Position numbers and translations under genes: made by a program
From: Bradyrhizobium icense
GTDB lineage: Bacteria > Pseudomonadota > Alphaproteobacteria > Rhizobiales > Xanthobacteraceae
DNA length: 64,000 nucleotides
Direction: 5' to 3'
NCBI RefSeq assembly: GCF_001693385.1
Contig: NZ_CP016428.1
Coordinates: forward strand, 2,418,001 to 2,482,000
In this document: one piece after another, positions 32,951 to 42,520 of the stretch
How positions within the stretch are numbered: the stretch's first letter is position 1
Layout: every line of letters starts with the position of its first letter
Notes under the pieces: generated by a model
Database searches by the model: none
The model's input: only the letters and a program-made list of their open reading frames with translations
Told to the model about the DNA's origin: nothing

Positions 32951-34824
32951 GCTCGCTCCATCCGCCGCCAGGCTTCCTGCAGCGTCGCCAGCGCATCGCC
33001 GCCGGCAAAGATGAAATCGCCGACGCCGGCCGAGCGCAATGCGGCCTCCCGCTCGCCGGGATGCCCTGCCAGATAGATATGCTTCGCGCCGGCCGCTTGA
33101 AGGGCCTTGGCGGCGGGCGCCGCGTGTTCCGCATAGACCTTGTCGGACGAGCACAGGCACGCGATTGCCGCGCCGGACGCCTTGAATGCGGCGGAGAGTG
33201 CGGCCGGGTCGGCAAAACCTTGCGTATCCAGCGCCTCGATGCCGCCGGTCTCGAAGAAGCTCTTGGCGAAGGTGGCGCGGGCGGTGAAGTTGGCGGGCGT
33301 GCCGAGATTGGCGAGGAAGATTGTTGGCCGCGCGCCCGATGTCTTGAGTCTTTCGTCCGATCTGTCGCGCAGCGCCTCGAACGGCGCAGCCAGCCGCATC
33401 GGCGGCAGGGGATCGAATTTGAACTTCACCTCGCCATAGGGCGGCAGCGCGATCGGCGTCGCCTCGAGCACGGCGATCTCATCCTCATGCAGATTCGGAA
33501 ATACGCTGGCGCCGGTCAGTACATCGCGCCGCTTGGCGATGTTGAGCTCGCGCGCGGCCCGCGTCGCGGCGACCTTGCGCTGGATCAGGTTCTGCTCGAG
33601 CGCTGCGAAGATGCCGCCGGCCTTTTCGATCTCCTGAAACAGTGACCATGCGGCTTCGCAAAGCTGCCCCGTCAACGTTTCGATGCCGCCGGAGCCTGCC
33701 GCGGGATCGCTCACCTTGGCGAGGTTGGACTCTTCCAGCAGTACCAGTTGCGTGTTGCGCGCCACGCGCCGCGCGAACGGATCGGGCAATCCCAACGCCA
33801 GCGTGTGCGGCAATACCGTTATGGCATTGGCGCCGCCAAGGCCGGCGGAGAAGGTCGCCATCGTCGCGCGCAACATGTTCACGTAGGCGTCGCGCTGCGT
33901 CAGCATGCGCCAGGCGGTATCGGCTGCAATGAACAGCGGTTTCGGCGTCAGACCACATGCCTGTTCGATCCGCGCCCACAACCGCCGCAGCGCCCGGAAT
34001 TTCGCCAGCGTCAAAAACTGGTCGGCGTCTGCGGCAAGCCGCGCATAGACCATGCCTTGCGCGTCTTCGAGCGCGATGCCAGCCTGCTCGGTCGCACGCA
34101 GATAGGCGACGCCTGAGGCGAGCACGAAAGCCAATTCCTGCGCTTCCGATCCTCCGGCATCGTGGATCACCCGTCCATCGGCGGCCGCGAACGGGCTCTT
34201 GAAGCCCATCGCAGCAAGACCCTTGATCGCGCTGGTGACCGCGGGAACGATTTCGTCCCAGCTATAGGGACTGGAGCCCGACACCGCACAGGATCCGACC
34301 GGGTCGAGGCCGAAGCGGATGTCGCAGGCCGCGGGATTAAGCCCTTTGCGTTTGATGTATTCGGCGACGTGAATGGCTGCCATTCGCGACTGCGGCCCGA
34401 TCTGAAGCTCGATACCGATGCCGGCATCGAGATAGATACCGTCGAGAACCGCTTCGACGGCTTCTGCCGAAGGATCCAATCCAAAGCCGTGGGCGCCATT
34501 GGCGCCGGCGAACACCAGTGTCAGCCCCGTCGCGCCGTTTTCGAGATCGTGCAGTGCCTGCGCGTTGGCCGCTTTGGCGTCGGGATGATCGATCCGCTGC
34601 ATGATCTGCCAGGGCGCGGCGGCGGCACGGCCGGCGACCGGTGCGGCGCTTCGGGTGCGGCGATAGATCGGATCGATTTTCAACCCATCGGACGTCTTGC
34701 TGACCAGTTTCTCGAACGGCGCGCCCTTCAGCACCCCATCGACCAGCTTGCGCCAGTCCTCAAAGGTCGCCTGCGGAAATTCCGCGGCCAATGTCAGCTC
34801 GTCGTTATTGGTCATCCGGCCCAT
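32947..34824 (-). CDS. mutA: Methylmalonyl-CoA mutase, small (non-catalytic) subunit
   Basis: A 625-residue protein from ATG 34824, which follows AGGGA; an internal ATG at 34815 (MTNNDELTLAAEFPQ) is the alternative. The barrel part (DPIYRRTR, then SGSSPYSWDEI) is homologous to the large subunit. The C-terminal flavodoxin-like domain lacks the Asp-x-His-x-x-Gly cobalamin motif (CLCSSDKVYAEHAAPAAKAL), as expected for the small subunit. It stabilises the MutB heterodimer and does not bind B12. Coupled to the GFA-family gene by ATGA. Confidence 0.93.
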   Translation of the reverse strand: MGRMTNNDELTLAAEFPQATFEDWRKLVDGVLKGAPFEKLVSKTSDGLKIDPIYRRTRSAAPVAGRAAAAPWQIMQRIDHPDAKAANAQALHDLENGATGLTLVFAGANGAHGFGLDPSAEAVEAVLDGIYLDAGIGIELQIGPQSRMAAIHVAEYIKRKGLNPAACDIRFGLDPVGSCAVSGSSPYSWDEIVPAVTSAIKGLAAMGFKSPFAAADGRVIHDAGGSEAQELAFVLASGVAYLRATEQAGIALEDAQGMVYARLAADADQFLTLAKFRALRRLWARIEQACGLTPKPLFIAADTAWRMLTQRDAYVNMLRATMATFSAGLGGANAITVLPHTLALGLPDPFARRVARNTQLVLLEESNLAKVSDPAAGSGGIETLTGQLCEAAWSLFQEIEKAGGIFAALEQNLIQRKVAATRAARELNIAKRRDVLTGASVFPNLHEDEIAVLEATPIALPPYGEVKFKFDPLPPMRLAAPFEALRDRSDERLKTSGARPTIFLANLGTPANFTARATFAKSFFETGGIEALDTQGFADPAALSAAFKASGAAIACLCSSDKVYAEHAAPAAKALQAAGAKHIYLAGHPGEREAALRSAGVGDFIFAGGDALATLQEAWRRMERA

Positions 34825-34908
34825 TATTCCCTGGTCGTCTCTTGATTTGGCCGGAAATTGCCACGGGGCGGCCGCCAAGCCAAACGGTTGTTTTGGGTTC
34901 TTTCGGGG

Positions 34909-35400
34909 TCAATTGAGGTCGGGCAACCGCTGGATACCCTCGGTTGAAAGCTGCGCCAGCGCATCACGAACGCGGCGTCCCGCAATGATACGATCGGGCG
35001 CGATCTCGGCCAGCGGCACCAGCACGAAGGCGCGTTCGAAAACCCGCGGATGCGGCAGCGTGAGTTCCGGCTTGTCGAGCTTGACGTTGTCATAGGCGAT
35101 CAGGTCGAGGTCGAGGGTCCGCGGACCCCAGCGCACCTCATGGGCGCGGTCGCGGCCGAATTTCTTCTCGATCTTGTGCAGCGTAAACAGCAGCGCATGC
35201 GGATCGAGGCTGGTTTCGATCTCGATGCAGGCGTTGATGAAGGGCGCCTGGTGTTCCTCGCCCCAGGGCGGGGTGATGTAATCAGAGGAACGGGCGAGCA
35301 GGGCGGCCTGGGTCATGCCGCAAATATTGGAGATGGCCTTTTTGAATGTCGCGCGGACGTCGCCGACATTGCCGCCGAGCGCGATCAGGACATCGGCCAT
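34909..35400 (-). CDS. folK: 2-amino-4-hydroxy-6-hydroxymethyldihydropteridine pyrophosphokinase
   Basis: A 163-residue HPPK. The start MADVLIALGGNVGD holds the conserved LGGNxGD loop, SSDYITPPWG and INACIEIETSL follow, and RWGPRTLDLDLIAYDN is the catalytic block with the magnesium-binding Asp pair. It transfers pyrophosphate from ATP to 6-hydroxymethyl-dihydropterin in folate synthesis. The start lies just past the folB stop, giving the order folP-folB-folK. Confidence 0.95.
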   Translation of the reverse strand: MADVLIALGGNVGDVRATFKKAISNICGMTQAALLARSSDYITPPWGEEHQAPFINACIEIETSLDPHALLFTLHKIEKKFGRDRAHEVRWGPRTLDLDLIAYDNVKLDKPELTLPHPRVFERAFVLVPLAEIAPDRIIAGRRVRDALAQLSTEGIQRLPDLN

Positions 35401-35401
35401 G

Positions 35402-35773
35402 TCAGGGCGATGGCCGCTTGCGCATGAGTACGACGCCGACATCCTCAAATATCTCGGCGATCGGCGCATGCGGCTTGTGGACTGTGACCTTGACCGCATG
35501 GACGCGTGGGAACGCCGCGAAGATCGCGTCCGAGACGGCGCCGGCGGCACGCTCCAAGAGCTTGTAATTGGTGTTCGTGAACGCGGCAGTCGCGGTCTCG
35601 ACCACGCTGGCATAAGACACCGTGTCGGACAGGCGATCGGAGTGCGAGGATTCCGACAGGTCGATGGAGAGTTCGAGATCGATCACGAACCGTTGCCCGA
35701 CTTTGGTCTCGTGCTCCATGACGCCGTGGCGGGCATGGATCACGACGCCGGTGATGAATATCGTATCGCTCAT
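35402..35773 (-). CDS. folB: Dihydroneopterin aldolase
   Basis: A 123-residue protein with the FolB pattern: IFITGVVIHARHGVMEHE at the N-terminus (active-site loop), QRFVIDLELSIDLSESSHSD, and the C-terminal VHKPHAPIAEIFEDVGV that includes the conserved Lys-Pro. It cleaves 7,8-dihydroneopterin to 6-hydroxymethyl-dihydropterin. Its start overlaps the folP stop (ATGA) and it is followed directly by folK. Confidence 0.95.
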   Translation of the reverse strand: MSDTIFITGVVIHARHGVMEHETKVGQRFVIDLELSIDLSESSHSDRLSDTVSYASVVETATAAFTNTNYKLLERAAGAVSDAIFAAFPRVHAVKVTVHKPHAPIAEIFEDVGVVLMRKRPSP

Positions 35774-36627
35774 TGCCGTTCCCTGATTGCCGCCGCCACG
35801 CGCAGCGCCTGTACGGTTTCGGCGACATCATGCGCCCGGATGATCCGCGCCCCGTTTTGGGCCGCCAGCAGATGGGCTGCAATCGAGCCGCCGAGGCGCT
35901 GATGCGGTTCCGACGGCGTCACCGTGCTGATGAAACGCTTGCGTGAGGCGCCGACCAATAGCGGCAGCCCGAACGACTGCAACTCGGTTAGCCGCGCCAG
36001 TGCGGCCATGCTCTGCTCGGGCGTCTTGCCGAAGCCGATGCCGGGGTCGAGCACGATCCTGTCGGATGAAATTCCAGCCCTTGCGGCAATGTCGAGCGAA
36101 CGCGCAAAGAAAGCGGCGATATCCTGCATGATGTCGATCGCGGGATCGGCGCGCTCGCGATTATGCATGATGATGACGGGCACGCCACGCTCCGCGACCA
36201 GCCCGGCCATGCCGGAATCCCGCTGCAGCCCCCAGACGTCGTTGGCGATGGCGGCGCCTTGATCGAGCGCCCAGGCAACGACGGCCGATTTCATGCTGTC
36301 GATCGACACGGGAACGCCGAGCGCGACGACGTCGGCCAGCACCGGCTGCAGGCGCTTCAATTCTTCTTCCGCCGACACCGGTTCCGATCCGTAGGGTCGG
36401 GTGGATTCCGCGCCGATGTCGATGATATCGGCGCCCTCGGCGATCATCCGCCGGGCCTGGGCCAGCGCGCGCTCGGGGACCGCGAATTGACCGCCGTCCG
36501 AGAAGGAATCCGGCGTCACATTCAATACGCCCATCACCGCCGGATAGGGCCGGGAGAGCAGCGCAGGCAGCACCGGATGTCCGGCCGGACCGGTTGCGGC
36601 GGTTGGTCTGGACATGGCTGCGATCAT
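35770..36627 (-). CDS. folP: Dihydropteroate synthase
   Basis: A 285-residue TIM-barrel enzyme. The DHPS signature GVLNVTPDSFSDGG lies near residue 33, IIDIGAESTRP near 68, and LDPGIGFGKTPEQ, then VGASRKRFI further on. It joins p-aminobenzoate to the pterin pyrophosphate and is the sulfonamide target. It heads the folP-folB-folK set. An ATG 15 bases downstream is also possible. No special regulation is visible. Confidence 0.95.
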   Translation of the reverse strand: MIAAMSRPTAATGPAGHPVLPALLSRPYPAVMGVLNVTPDSFSDGGQFAVPERALAQARRMIAEGADIIDIGAESTRPYGSEPVSAEEELKRLQPVLADVVALGVPVSIDSMKSAVVAWALDQGAAIANDVWGLQRDSGMAGLVAERGVPVIIMHNRERADPAIDIMQDIAAFFARSLDIAARAGISSDRIVLDPGIGFGKTPEQSMAALARLTELQSFGLPLLVGASRKRFISTVTPSEPHQRLGGSIAAHLLAAQNGARIIRAHDVAETVQALRVAAAIRERQ

Positions 36628-36707
36628 GCGGTCGCTTTGCGCGGTCCGCGCCGGGGAGTCAAGGCAATGATAGCGCGGCCGGCCTGGCCGGCTTCAGCAT
36701 CTGATCT

Positions 36708-37115
36708 TCAATAGCTGATTTTGGGCGGAAGCTTGCGCGCCTGCTCGATCAGTTGCTCGACCGATCGCTCCGAGGGCAGAACGCGCACCAGTTTGCGCTT
36801 TGTGTTCACGTCTTTCATGTTCTGGGCGAGCCGCGTCGGATTGCGGAGTGCGAGTTCACGCACCGTGGTGACGCCGGCCGCGCGCACCAGGCCCACCTTG
36901 GCCTTGCCCATCCCGGGAATTCGCATGTAGTCGGAAAAATTGGCCCATTCGAGCAGTTGCTGTTCGCTGATCCCGGTCTTCGCCGCGAGCGCCTTGCGTC
37001 CTTTCACCGTGCGGGCGGCTTCCAGCAGCGCATCCGTGGTGCGAATGCCCAGCGATTTCAATTTCGAGGCAGAGTAGGCGGTCAGGCCTTCGATCTGGGA
37101 AAGGGGGTAAGTCAT
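36708..37115 (-). CDS. DUF4332-family helix-hairpin-helix protein
   Basis: A 135-residue protein from ATG 37115 (MTYPLSQIEGLTAYSASKLK). It contains two helix-hairpin-helix-like units: IEGLTAYSASKLKSLGIRTT and IPGMGKAKVGLVRAAGVTTV, typical of DUF4332 proteins, which resemble DNA-binding or polymerase-associated HhH modules. The exact role is unknown. The longer frame to 37169 has no ribosome binding site. A GGGGG tract precedes the chosen ATG. Confidence 0.75.
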   Translation of the reverse strand: MTYPLSQIEGLTAYSASKLKSLGIRTTDALLEAARTVKGRKALAAKTGISEQQLLEWANFSDYMRIPGMGKAKVGLVRAAGVTTVRELALRNPTRLAQNMKDVNTKRKLVRVLPSERSVEQLIEQARKLPPKISY

Positions 37116-37168
37116 GATACCAGATGAAAAAAGAATGTGCCCGGGTCGAATGTGCTCACCAACGCGCA

Positions 37169-37534
37169 CTATGCGAACTGGCTGAGACCCGGCGTCCCTG
37201 AAATGATTTCGCCCATTTGATCCGCTCCGATTTTGTCGCGGCCGAACCCGAAAAGTTCACGCGCCACGCTTTGAATCTCACTCATGCCCAGCCCAAGCGC
37301 CATCAGCCTGGTGCCGACCGCCATCAAGCCTCCACCCATCAGCTGCGCGAATCCGCCGTTGCTGCTGGAAGCAGCAATCGCAGCCTCGGCGCCCGGAATT
37401 TGGTCGATCAGAGCCTGAACTTTGTCGGAGGGCCCCTCGTTACGGAGAAAACCCAGAACGATGCCGATGGTTTTTTCAGCGACAGCGCTATCGATACCGG
37501 CCTTGGAGGCCAGTCGCCCTACCAGTTCGTCCAT
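37169..37534 (-). CDS. DUF2267-like small protein
   Basis: A 121-residue helical protein beginning MDELVGRLASKAGIDSAVAE and containing FLRNEGPSDKVQALIDQIPG, the pattern I associate with DUF2267 proteins of rhizobia. The middle holds a glycine-rich helix (GGFAQLMGGGLMAVGTRLMA). No catalytic residues are evident. It lies just upstream of the DUF4332 gene on the same strand and may be co-transcribed. Confidence 0.55.
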   Translation of the reverse strand: MDELVGRLASKAGIDSAVAEKTIGIVLGFLRNEGPSDKVQALIDQIPGAEAAIAASSSNGGFAQLMGGGLMAVGTRLMALGLGMSEIQSVARELFGFGRDKIGADQMGEIISGTPGLSQFA

Positions 37535-37863
37535 ATTTGCCCCGTCCCCAAACCGGTTTTTGCCGGTCGTCTACTTCCAAATTGATCTTGAGCGCCTGCG
37601 ATCTGAATTACAAGCGATCCGGGGACATCAAGGCGCTTTTGATTCTGCGAGTGTTGCAGCAATGCAAGAGTGAACGCCGGATTCACGCTGACTTGTTGCG
37701 CTGCGTTGTCGATTTTTCTGCCGAAGGTCGGAAAAAAGGATGAGATGCGCGAAAGACGAAGCGGGCGAACGCTCACGTATGGTCCGCCAATGGTTTCAAT
37801 CGGCGGGCAGGATGCGGTATGATTGCCTCCAAATCTCCCCGATGGGCACGAAGAGGCGATCCG
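37535..37863. other. Divergent intergenic region
   Basis: About 330 bases between the DUF2267-like gene and the HerA-like ATPase gene. No gene, repeat or convincing promoter pair was recognised. A short open frame to the right is poor in coding signal. Confidence 0.5.
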
Positions 37864-39492
37864 ATGGTGACCTCCGATAACAAGACGACCGATACCGATG
37901 AGAGGGTTTTTATCGGAAAGGGCGAACAGACGGCTTGGCTGACACTCGCGCTTGCCAATCGGCATGGCCTCGTCACCGGAGCAACCGGCACCGGCAAGAC
38001 CGTGTCGCTACAGGTGATGGCGGAGGGCTTTGCCCGCGCCGGTGTTCCGGTGTTCGCGGCCGATATCAAGGGCGATCTATCCGGTATCTCCGAAATTGGC
38101 GAGGCCAAGGATTTCATCCTGAAACGAGCTGGAGAAATGGGTCTCAATTTCCAGCCCGACCAGTTCTCGACCGTGTTTTGGGACGTGTTCGGCGAGCAGG
38201 GTCATCCGGTGCGCGCTACAGTCACGGAAATGGGACCGCTATTGCTGTCGCGAATGCTCGACCTGAACGACGTGCAGGAAGGCGTCCTCAACGTCGCGTT
38301 CCGCGTGGCGGACGAAAGCGGCCTCACTCTGATCGACATGAAGGATCTGCGGTCACTGCTGGATGCGATCGTTCCCAATGGCCGCAAGAAGGGGCCGGAT
38401 GACGAGGAAGATCCGTTTGCCGAGATCCGGAAGGTCGCGCAAAGCTACGGCAATGTCAGCAAGGCAACCGTCGGGACCATTCAGCGCCAGCTTCTGGTGT
38501 TGGAAAACCAGGGCGGAACGAAATTCTTCGGCGAGCCGGCGCTGTTGCTGAAGGATTTCATGAAGACCGACAGCGACGGCCGGGGAATGGTCAATATTCT
38601 GGTCGCCGACAAGCTGATGCAGAATCCGAGGCTCTACGCGACGTTTCTGTTATGGATGCTGTCGGAGCTGTTCGAGGAACTGCCGGAAGCCGGCGACCTG
38701 CCGAAGCCGAAACTGGTGTTCTTCTTCGACGAGGCGCATCTGTTGTTCAACGATGCGCCGAAGGCATTGCTCGACAAAATCGAGCAGGTGGTCCGCCTGA
38801 TCCGTTCCAAGGGCGTCGGCGTCTATTTCGTCACGCAAAATCCGATCGACGTGCCGGACAAGGTGCTGGCTCAGTTGGGTAACCGCGTGCAGCACGCGCT
38901 ACGCGCCTTTACGCCGCGCGACCAGAAGGCGGTAAATGCCGCGGCGCAGACCTTCCGGCCCAACCCGAAGCTCGACACCGCACGCGTCATCATGGAACTC
39001 GGCAAGGGCGAAGCGTTGGTGTCGTTCCTCGAAGGCGGCGGCACGCCGACCATGGTAGAGCGCGTCATGATCCGGCCGCCGACGGCACGGATCGGGCCGA
39101 TCACGCCGGAAGAGCGCAAAGCGATCATGAGCAAGAGCCCGGTCAAAGGCAAATACGACACTGCGGTCGATGCCGAATCCGCCTATGAGATGCTGCAGAA
39201 GCGCGTGGCTACGACGGCGGCGCCTGCAGAAGGGCAAGATGGTGGCGCTGGCGGCGGTGGCGGAATTCTCGGCCAGATCGGTTCGATCGTCGGCACGATC
39301 TTCGGCACCAACGTCAAGCGCGGCAGGCTGACGACCGGCCAGGTGATTGCACGAGACGTTACGCGGTCCGTTACCAACAGGGTGGTCGGTGGGATCGTAG
39401 CCGATCTCGGCAAATCCGTTGGTGGATCGCTCGGCGGCTCAGTCGGTCGCGCGCTGGTGCGCGGTGCGCTTGGCGGCTTGCTGCGGCGATAG
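37864..39492 (+). CDS. HerA-like / DUF853 P-loop ATPase
   Basis: A 542-residue protein from ATG 37864; an ATG at 37819 would add 15 residues. Walker A is GATGTGKT followed by [29 protein letters not shown] and [13 protein letters not shown] (Walker B) follow, then [20 protein letters not shown]. These are the DUF853 (HerA-CTD) signatures. The last 60 residues are glycine-rich. HerA-type ATPases act on DNA ends or transport. For this bacterial branch no function is proven. Confidence 0.85.
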   Translation: MVTSDNKTTDTDERVFIGKGEQTAWLTLALANRHGLVTGATGTGKTVSLQVMAEGFARAGVPVFAADIKGDLSGISEIGEAKDFILKRAGEMGLNFQPDQFSTVFWDVFGEQGHPVRATVTEMGPLLLSRMLDLNDVQEGVLNVAFRVADESGLTLIDMKDLRSLLDAIVPNGRKKGPDDEEDPFAEIRKVAQSYGNVSKATVGTIQRQLLVLENQGGTKFFGEPALLLKDFMKTDSDGRGMVNILVADKLMQNPRLYATFLLWMLSELFEELPEAGDLPKPKLVFFFDEAHLLFNDAPKALLDKIEQVVRLIRSKGVGVYFVTQNPIDVPDKVLAQLGNRVQHALRAFTPRDQKAVNAAAQTFRPNPKLDTARVIMELGKGEALVSFLEGGGTPTMVERVMIRPPTARIGPITPEERKAIMSKSPVKGKYDTAVDAESAYEMLQKRVATTAAPAEGQDGGAGGGGGILGQIGSIVGTIFGTNVKRGRLTTGQVIARDVTRSVTNRVVGGIVADLGKSVGGSLGGSVGRALVRGALGGLLRR

Positions 39493-39569
39493 GACTTTTT
39501 CGAGCGAAGGTGGCAGTCGGTTCGCGTGAAGAACTGCGACGTAATCTCCTCTGAATCCGGAACGAGCGT

Positions 39570-40892
39570 GTGCTGAGATATCCGTCGCTACGAAGGCCGC
39601 TCGATATCCTGTTTCTGGTCTGTTGCATCGCCCTGACCGCCGATGTCCTCGTCCCGGAAATCTGGGGCAACGGCAAGACCAAGGACTATCCGCTCTGGTT
39701 CTGGGCGGGTCAGCAGGTGCTGCAAGGCAGGAATCTCTACCCGGACGACCCCGCTACCTATTTCGAGTTCATCTATCCGCCGCTGTCGGCGGTGCTGCTC
39801 GCGATCCCGACCTGGTTCGGCAAGATCCCGCTGTATCTCATCCTGTCGTTTCTCAACATCGTCGCATGGTGGATGACGGCGCAATTCTCGCACGCGATGG
39901 CGGGATCGGGGAAGAAGCCCGGTCCTTGGCTGGAAGCGCTGCCGGGCTTTGTCACCGTCACCTTCGTGTTCGACATGTTCGACCTCGGCCAACCGAACTT
40001 GCTGCTGCTGGCGCTGCTGCTCTACGGGTTCTGGCTGTTGCGGGACCACCGCGGCTGGATGGCGGGAAGCATGTTCGCGCTCGCTACCGCCATCAAGGTG
40101 TTTCCGGTGGCGGTGTTGCCTTATCTGCTGTGGCGAAGACAGTGGGCGGCAGCCGCGAGCATGCTGGTTTTCATAGGCCTGTTTCTGTTCGTGCTGCCGG
40201 CGCCGTTTCGCGGCTTCCAGCACAATTTCACGGAGCTGAGGACCTGGTACCAGGGCATGGTGGGTTCCAGTTCGGAGAAGGGGTTCGGACAGCGCGACGA
40301 GCAGAACTGGTCGTGGGTCAACCAGTCGATCATCGCGGTGACACACCGGCTGACGCGGCCGGTGAACTACAACCAGGACAATCCGGCCAAACCCGTGCGC
40401 ACGATGAACATCATCGACGTCGATTTCAGGACGGCGAACTGGATCGTACTGGCGATCTCGCTCACAATCGGGCTCGGCTATCTCGCTATCATGCCGCCGG
40501 CGTCGCGCCGCACGGAACGTTCGGATGCGGAAGAGATCGGTATCTTGTTTTGCCTGATCACAGTCGCTTCGCCGCTGGCCCGCCAGTACTACTTTTTGTG
40601 GCTGTTCTTTCCGATCACCGTTTTGGTCCACCGCGCCGCTTATGATCCGCGCCCGCGGGTCAAAACCGGAACCTGGGCACTACTTGCCATCGCGGGCGGC
40701 TTGCTGTGCCTGTCGCTGCCGCTGTTTCCGGTTGATCTGCAGGCCTATGGCAACAATCTCGCCGCCACCATCGTGCTTGTCGCTGGGTTGGTCTGGCACA
40801 TATTGCATCCGCCAGCCGCGGATGTTGCCTTGCCTCAGGCCGCGGGCAAGCTACAACTTGACGTTAATAAGAAGGCTCACAGCCAGGGATAG
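39570..40892 (+). CDS. Membrane glycosyltransferase of GT87 (DUF2029) type
   Basis: A 440-residue protein with about 10 membrane helices, starting at a GTG. The first loop DYPLWFWAGQQVLQGRNLYP and the following FEFIYPPLSAVLLAIPTWFG match the DUF2029/GT87 family, whose members use polyprenyl-phosphate sugars to add mannose or related residues outside the membrane. The acidic residues in the first loop are the probable active site. The acceptor is unknown. Six bases before the peptidase start. Confidence 0.8.
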   Translation: MLRYPSLRRPLDILFLVCCIALTADVLVPEIWGNGKTKDYPLWFWAGQQVLQGRNLYPDDPATYFEFIYPPLSAVLLAIPTWFGKIPLYLILSFLNIVAWWMTAQFSHAMAGSGKKPGPWLEALPGFVTVTFVFDMFDLGQPNLLLLALLLYGFWLLRDHRGWMAGSMFALATAIKVFPVAVLPYLLWRRQWAAAASMLVFIGLFLFVLPAPFRGFQHNFTELRTWYQGMVGSSSEKGFGQRDEQNWSWVNQSIIAVTHRLTRPVNYNQDNPAKPVRTMNIIDVDFRTANWIVLAISLTIGLGYLAIMPPASRRTERSDAEEIGILFCLITVASPLARQYYFLWLFFPITVLVHRAAYDPRPRVKTGTWALLAIAGGLLCLSLPLFPVDLQAYGNNLAATIVLVAGLVWHILHPPAADVALPQAAGKLQLDVNKKAHSQG

Positions 40893-40898
40893 TCAGTC

Positions 40899-42302
40899 AT
40901 GCCCAACGCCAATATCCAGCCGGTTCTCGACCATATCGACGCCGATTTCGACAACAGCCTCGAACGGCTGTTCGCGTTGTTGCGGATCAAGTCGATCTCG
41001 GCCGATCCGGCCTTCGCCGGCGATTGCAAGGCCGCCGCCGATCATCTGGCGAAGGATATCGCGACGCTCGGCTTCAAGGCCGAGGTGAGGCCCACGGCGG
41101 GACATCCGGCGATCGTTGCCAAGGCCAATGGGGGCGGGGCGAGCCGGCCTCACGTGCTGTTTTATGGGCACTACGATGTGCAGCCGGTCGATCCGCTCAG
41201 TCTGTGGCACCGCCCGCCGTTCGAGCCTGTCGTCACCGACCATGCCGATGGCCGCAAGATCATCGTCGCGCGCGGTGCGGAGGACGACAAGGGCCAGTTG
41301 ATGACTTTCGTCGAGGCCTGCCGCGCCTGGAAGAAGGTCACGGGGACGCTGCCGGTCGACATCACCATCATCATCGAGGGTGAAGAGGAAATCGGATCGA
41401 AGAACTTCGTGCCGTTCCTGGAAGCGAACAAGAGCGACCTCAAGGCCGACTTCGCACTGGTCTGCGACACCGGCATGTGGGACCAGAACACGCCGGCAAT
41501 CACGACCTCGCTGCGCGGCCTCGTCTATGACGAGGTCAAGATCAAGGCCGCCAATCGCGACCTGCATTCCGGCATCTTCGGCGGCGGCGCGCGTAATCCG
41601 ATCCGGGTGCTGACCAATATTCTGGGCGGTCTGCATGACGAGAACGGTCACATCACGATTCCTGGCTTCTACGACGGCGTGAAGGACTTGCCGCCGGACA
41701 TCCTGGCGCAGTGGAAGAATCTGAACCTCACGCCGGAATCCTTCCTGAAGCCGATCGGCCTCTCCATTCCCGCCGGTGAGAAGGATCGCCTGCTGATCGA
41801 GCAGGTTTCCTCGCGCCCGACCTGCGACATCAACGGCATTATCGGCGGCTATACCGGCGAGGGCTCAAAGACGGTAATCCCGGCGGAAGCCTCCGCAAAA
41901 GTTTCGTTCCGTCTGGTGGAGGGACAAGACCCGGAAAAGATCCGGAAAGCTTTCCGAGATTACGTTCGGGCGCGCGTGCCTGCCGACTGCAAGGCCGAAT
42001 TCACCGACCACTCCAACGCGCCGGCGATTGCGCTCGACTGGAACATGAAGCCGCTGGCCGCCGCCAAGCGCGCGCTGACGGACGAGTGGGGCAAGGAGGC
42101 GCTCCTGATCGGCTCGGGTGCGTCGATTCCGATCGTGGCGGATTTCAAGCGCACGCTTGGCCTCGACACCGTGCTGGTCGGCTTCGGCCTCGACGACGAC
42201 AACATCCATTCGCCGAACGAGAAGTACGACCTGAAGAGCTATCATAAGGGTATCCGTTCCTGGGCGCGGATTTTGGGAGCGTTCGCGGAGGGAGCAAAGT
42301 AG
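40899..42302 (+). CDS. M20-family zinc peptidase (dipeptidase-like)
   Basis: A 467-residue enzyme with the M20 metal-site motifs: GHYDVQP with His91 and Asp93, RGAEDDKGQ at about 126-133, EGEEEIGS at about 160-167, and a C-terminal HSPNEK. The dimerisation domain carries HSGIFGG. The architecture and length fit the M20/M25/M40 dipeptidase group near CNDP-type enzymes. It hydrolyses short peptides or amidated amino acids in the cytoplasm. The substrate is not predictable. Followed by a palindromic repeat. Confidence 0.9.
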   Translation: MPNANIQPVLDHIDADFDNSLERLFALLRIKSISADPAFAGDCKAAADHLAKDIATLGFKAEVRPTAGHPAIVAKANGGGASRPHVLFYGHYDVQPVDPLSLWHRPPFEPVVTDHADGRKIIVARGAEDDKGQLMTFVEACRAWKKVTGTLPVDITIIIEGEEEIGSKNFVPFLEANKSDLKADFALVCDTGMWDQNTPAITTSLRGLVYDEVKIKAANRDLHSGIFGGGARNPIRVLTNILGGLHDENGHITIPGFYDGVKDLPPDILAQWKNLNLTPESFLKPIGLSIPAGEKDRLLIEQVSSRPTCDINGIIGGYTGEGSKTVIPAEASAKVSFRLVEGQDPEKIRKAFRDYVRARVPADCKAEFTDHSNAPAIALDWNMKPLAAAKRALTDEWGKEALLIGSGASIPIVADFKRTLGLDTVLVGFGLDDDNIHSPNEKYDLKSYHKGIRSWARILGAFAEGAK

Positions 42303-42312
42303 CGCGGGAGCG

Positions 42313-42398
42313 GTAGGGTGGGCAAGGCGGAGCGTGCCCACCATTCTCTCCGCGGAATTGGTTTGAATGGTGGGCACGCTCCGCTTTGCCCACCCTAC
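42313..42398. repeat. Bradyrhizobium-type palindromic repeat, copy 2
   Basis: GTAGGGTGGGCAAGGCGGAG at the left end, with CTTTGCCCACCCTAC at the right end, and the inner GTGCCCACCATT/AATGGTGGGCAC pair make the same palindrome as at 23944-24033. The middle differs, so these are two independent members of one family. Confidence 0.85.
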
Positions 42399-42407
42399 GA
42401 TACGCCC

Positions 42408-42441
42408 AAATAAAAACGCCGCCCGGGATTGGACGGCGTTT
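42408..42441 (-). terminator. Terminator for the leftward epimerase gene
   Basis: AAACGCCG and CGGCGTTT form an 8-bp stem. On the minus strand it is followed by TTTTTATTT. It would stop transcription coming from the gene at 43504. Confidence 0.75.
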
Positions 42442-42520
42442 GATTCCGAGACGTGTAGAGGGTGTGTAGCAATAGTTTAGCGCATCTGCGCGGCTTGTCC
42501 ACCGGATATCTCTCGCGCGC

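Noticed and set aside
39588..40631. Long leftward frame (347 codons) opposite the GT87 gene
   Set aside because: Basic, Gln/Arg/His-rich shadow of a GC-rich gene with third-position bias on the other strand.
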